Below are positions 5,764-6,262 of a stretch of 6,262 nt of DNA, in pieces. The stretch's first letter is position 1. Each line of letters opens with the position of its first letter. The notes beneath the pieces were generated by a model. It had not been told where the DNA came from, ran no database searches, and saw only the letters and a list, made by a program, of their open reading frames with translations. The DNA lies in contig JADFHV010000133.1 in NCBI GenBank assembly GCA_022566975.1, forward strand, positions 1-6,262. The letters run 5' to 3'. The position numbers and the translations under genes were made by a program. The stretch comes from Chloroflexota bacterium. Its GTDB lineage: Bacteria > Chloroflexota > Dehalococcoidia > SAR202 > UBA11138.

Positions 5764-6262
5764 TCAGAACCAGTCGGCCTTGTCTACCACGTTCCTCAGC
5801 TCTCTGCCCTCGTTGAACCTTTTACAGTTGTCGATGAAAAGCTCGCTGCGGCGTTCGTCCAGGTAGGGGCCGTTACCCGCCACGTGGGGCGTGATCAATA
5901 CTCCGGGCATGGTCCAAAGGGGGTGCCCCGCCGGCAATGGCTCCACTTGGAACACGTCCAGGCCGGCCCCGGCCAGCTCTCCCGCCCTCAGGGCCTCGAC
6001 CAGGTCATCGAGAATCACCGTGGCCCCGCGGCCGATGTTGATGAAGAAGGCGCTGCTTTTCATCGCCCGGAACTGGGCGGCCGCGAACATTCCCTGGGTC
6101 TCCGGCGTTTCTGGCACCGTCACCAAGACAAAATCGGCCCGGGGAAGCACCTCCAGCAGGGCATCGGGCCGCACCAACTCGGCAACTCCGGTTATGGGCA
6201 AGGACTGGCGAGGGTCCACCGCAATGACCTTCATGCCAAAGGCCGAGCACAGCCGGGCCGTC
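5764..6262 (-). CDS. D-isomer-specific 2-hydroxyacid dehydrogenase, C-terminal half (start off the right edge)
   Basis: The minus-strand frame stays open to the window edge, giving 165 residues and a TGA stop. The ATG at 6234 lies within the Rossmann fold (TARLCSAFGMKVIAVDP), so it is not the start. Family members are about 310-330 residues, so roughly half is present. VIAVDPR places an Asp (6214-6216) where the ribose of NAD is bound, which favours NAD over NADP. The catalytic triad is complete: Arg in NIGRG (6028-6030), Glu in VFQVEP (5941-5943) and His in TPHVAG (5884-5886). VPETPETQGMF is the usual nucleotide-domain motif, and the tail NVVDK is common in this family. It should reduce a 2-keto acid or oxidise a D-2-hydroxyacid in the cytoplasm; phosphoglycerate, glyoxylate or hydroxypyruvate cannot be told apart without the missing half. 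It is convergent with the GMC gene, 92 bases apart. Confidence 0.92.
   Translation of the reverse strand, partial: TARLCSAFGMKVIAVDPRQSLPITGVAELVRPDALLEVLPRADFVLVTVPETPETQGMFAAAQFRAMKSSAFFINIGRGATVILDDLVEALRAGELAGAGLDVFQVEPLPAGHPLWTMPGVLITPHVAGNGPYLDERRSELFIDNCKRFNEGRELRNVVDKADWF

Overview
This is a GC-rich bacterial window with six intact genes and one or two gene ends. The gene types are: NRGxAY-type TPR repeats ending in an acidic, KKQR-tailed cap; a SpoVT/AbrB–Doc toxin–antitoxin pair; a SlyD-like FKBP lipoprotein; a SelA-like PLP enzyme; a choline-dehydrogenase-type GMC flavoenzyme; and a D-2-hydroxyacid dehydrogenase. Together they suggest a Chloroflexota genome, perhaps of the Dehalococcoidia/SAR202 kind. 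That placement rests on the look of the proteins only and is moderate to weak. No rRNA, tRNA, CRISPR array, transposase or phage gene is visible.

Layout, left to right. Bases 1-744 hold the C-terminal part of a TPR protein built of seven 34-residue repeats; its start lies off the window. After a 176-base gap with a good extended -10 promoter inside an imperfect inverted repeat comes a two-gene toxin–antitoxin operon: a MazE/AbrB-like antitoxin (921-1148) and a Doc/Fic-fold toxin (1164-1547). A secreted lipoprotein follows (1653-2603). It joins a beta-rich GxWxGxL domain to an FKBP/SlyD-type peptidyl-prolyl isomerase. Then come a SelA/DgaE-like PLP enzyme (2809-3948) and a GMC oxidoreductase (4124-5671), each with its own candidate promoter. 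Convergent to these, on the minus strand, is the C-terminal half of a D-2-hydroxyacid dehydrogenase (5764-6262, start off the right edge).

How they may work together. The toxin and antitoxin clearly form one unit. The last three enzymes (PLP lyase-like, FAD alcohol oxidoreductase, NAD 2-hydroxyacid dehydrogenase) could all act on hydroxy or amino acids or sugar acids, but they are not one operon and the link is inference. The intergenic regions behind the PLP enzyme and the GMC gene each hold a perfect hairpin starting GTAGGGGCA, probably copies of a dispersed palindromic repeat that may also end transcription.

The points most worth a second look are the Gln at the position of the catalytic Fic histidine in the Doc-like toxin, the unusual domain pairing in the FKBP lipoprotein, the operator-like repeat over the toxin–antitoxin promoter, and the paired GTAGGGGC hairpins. 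I did not find clear evidence of a wholly new system.
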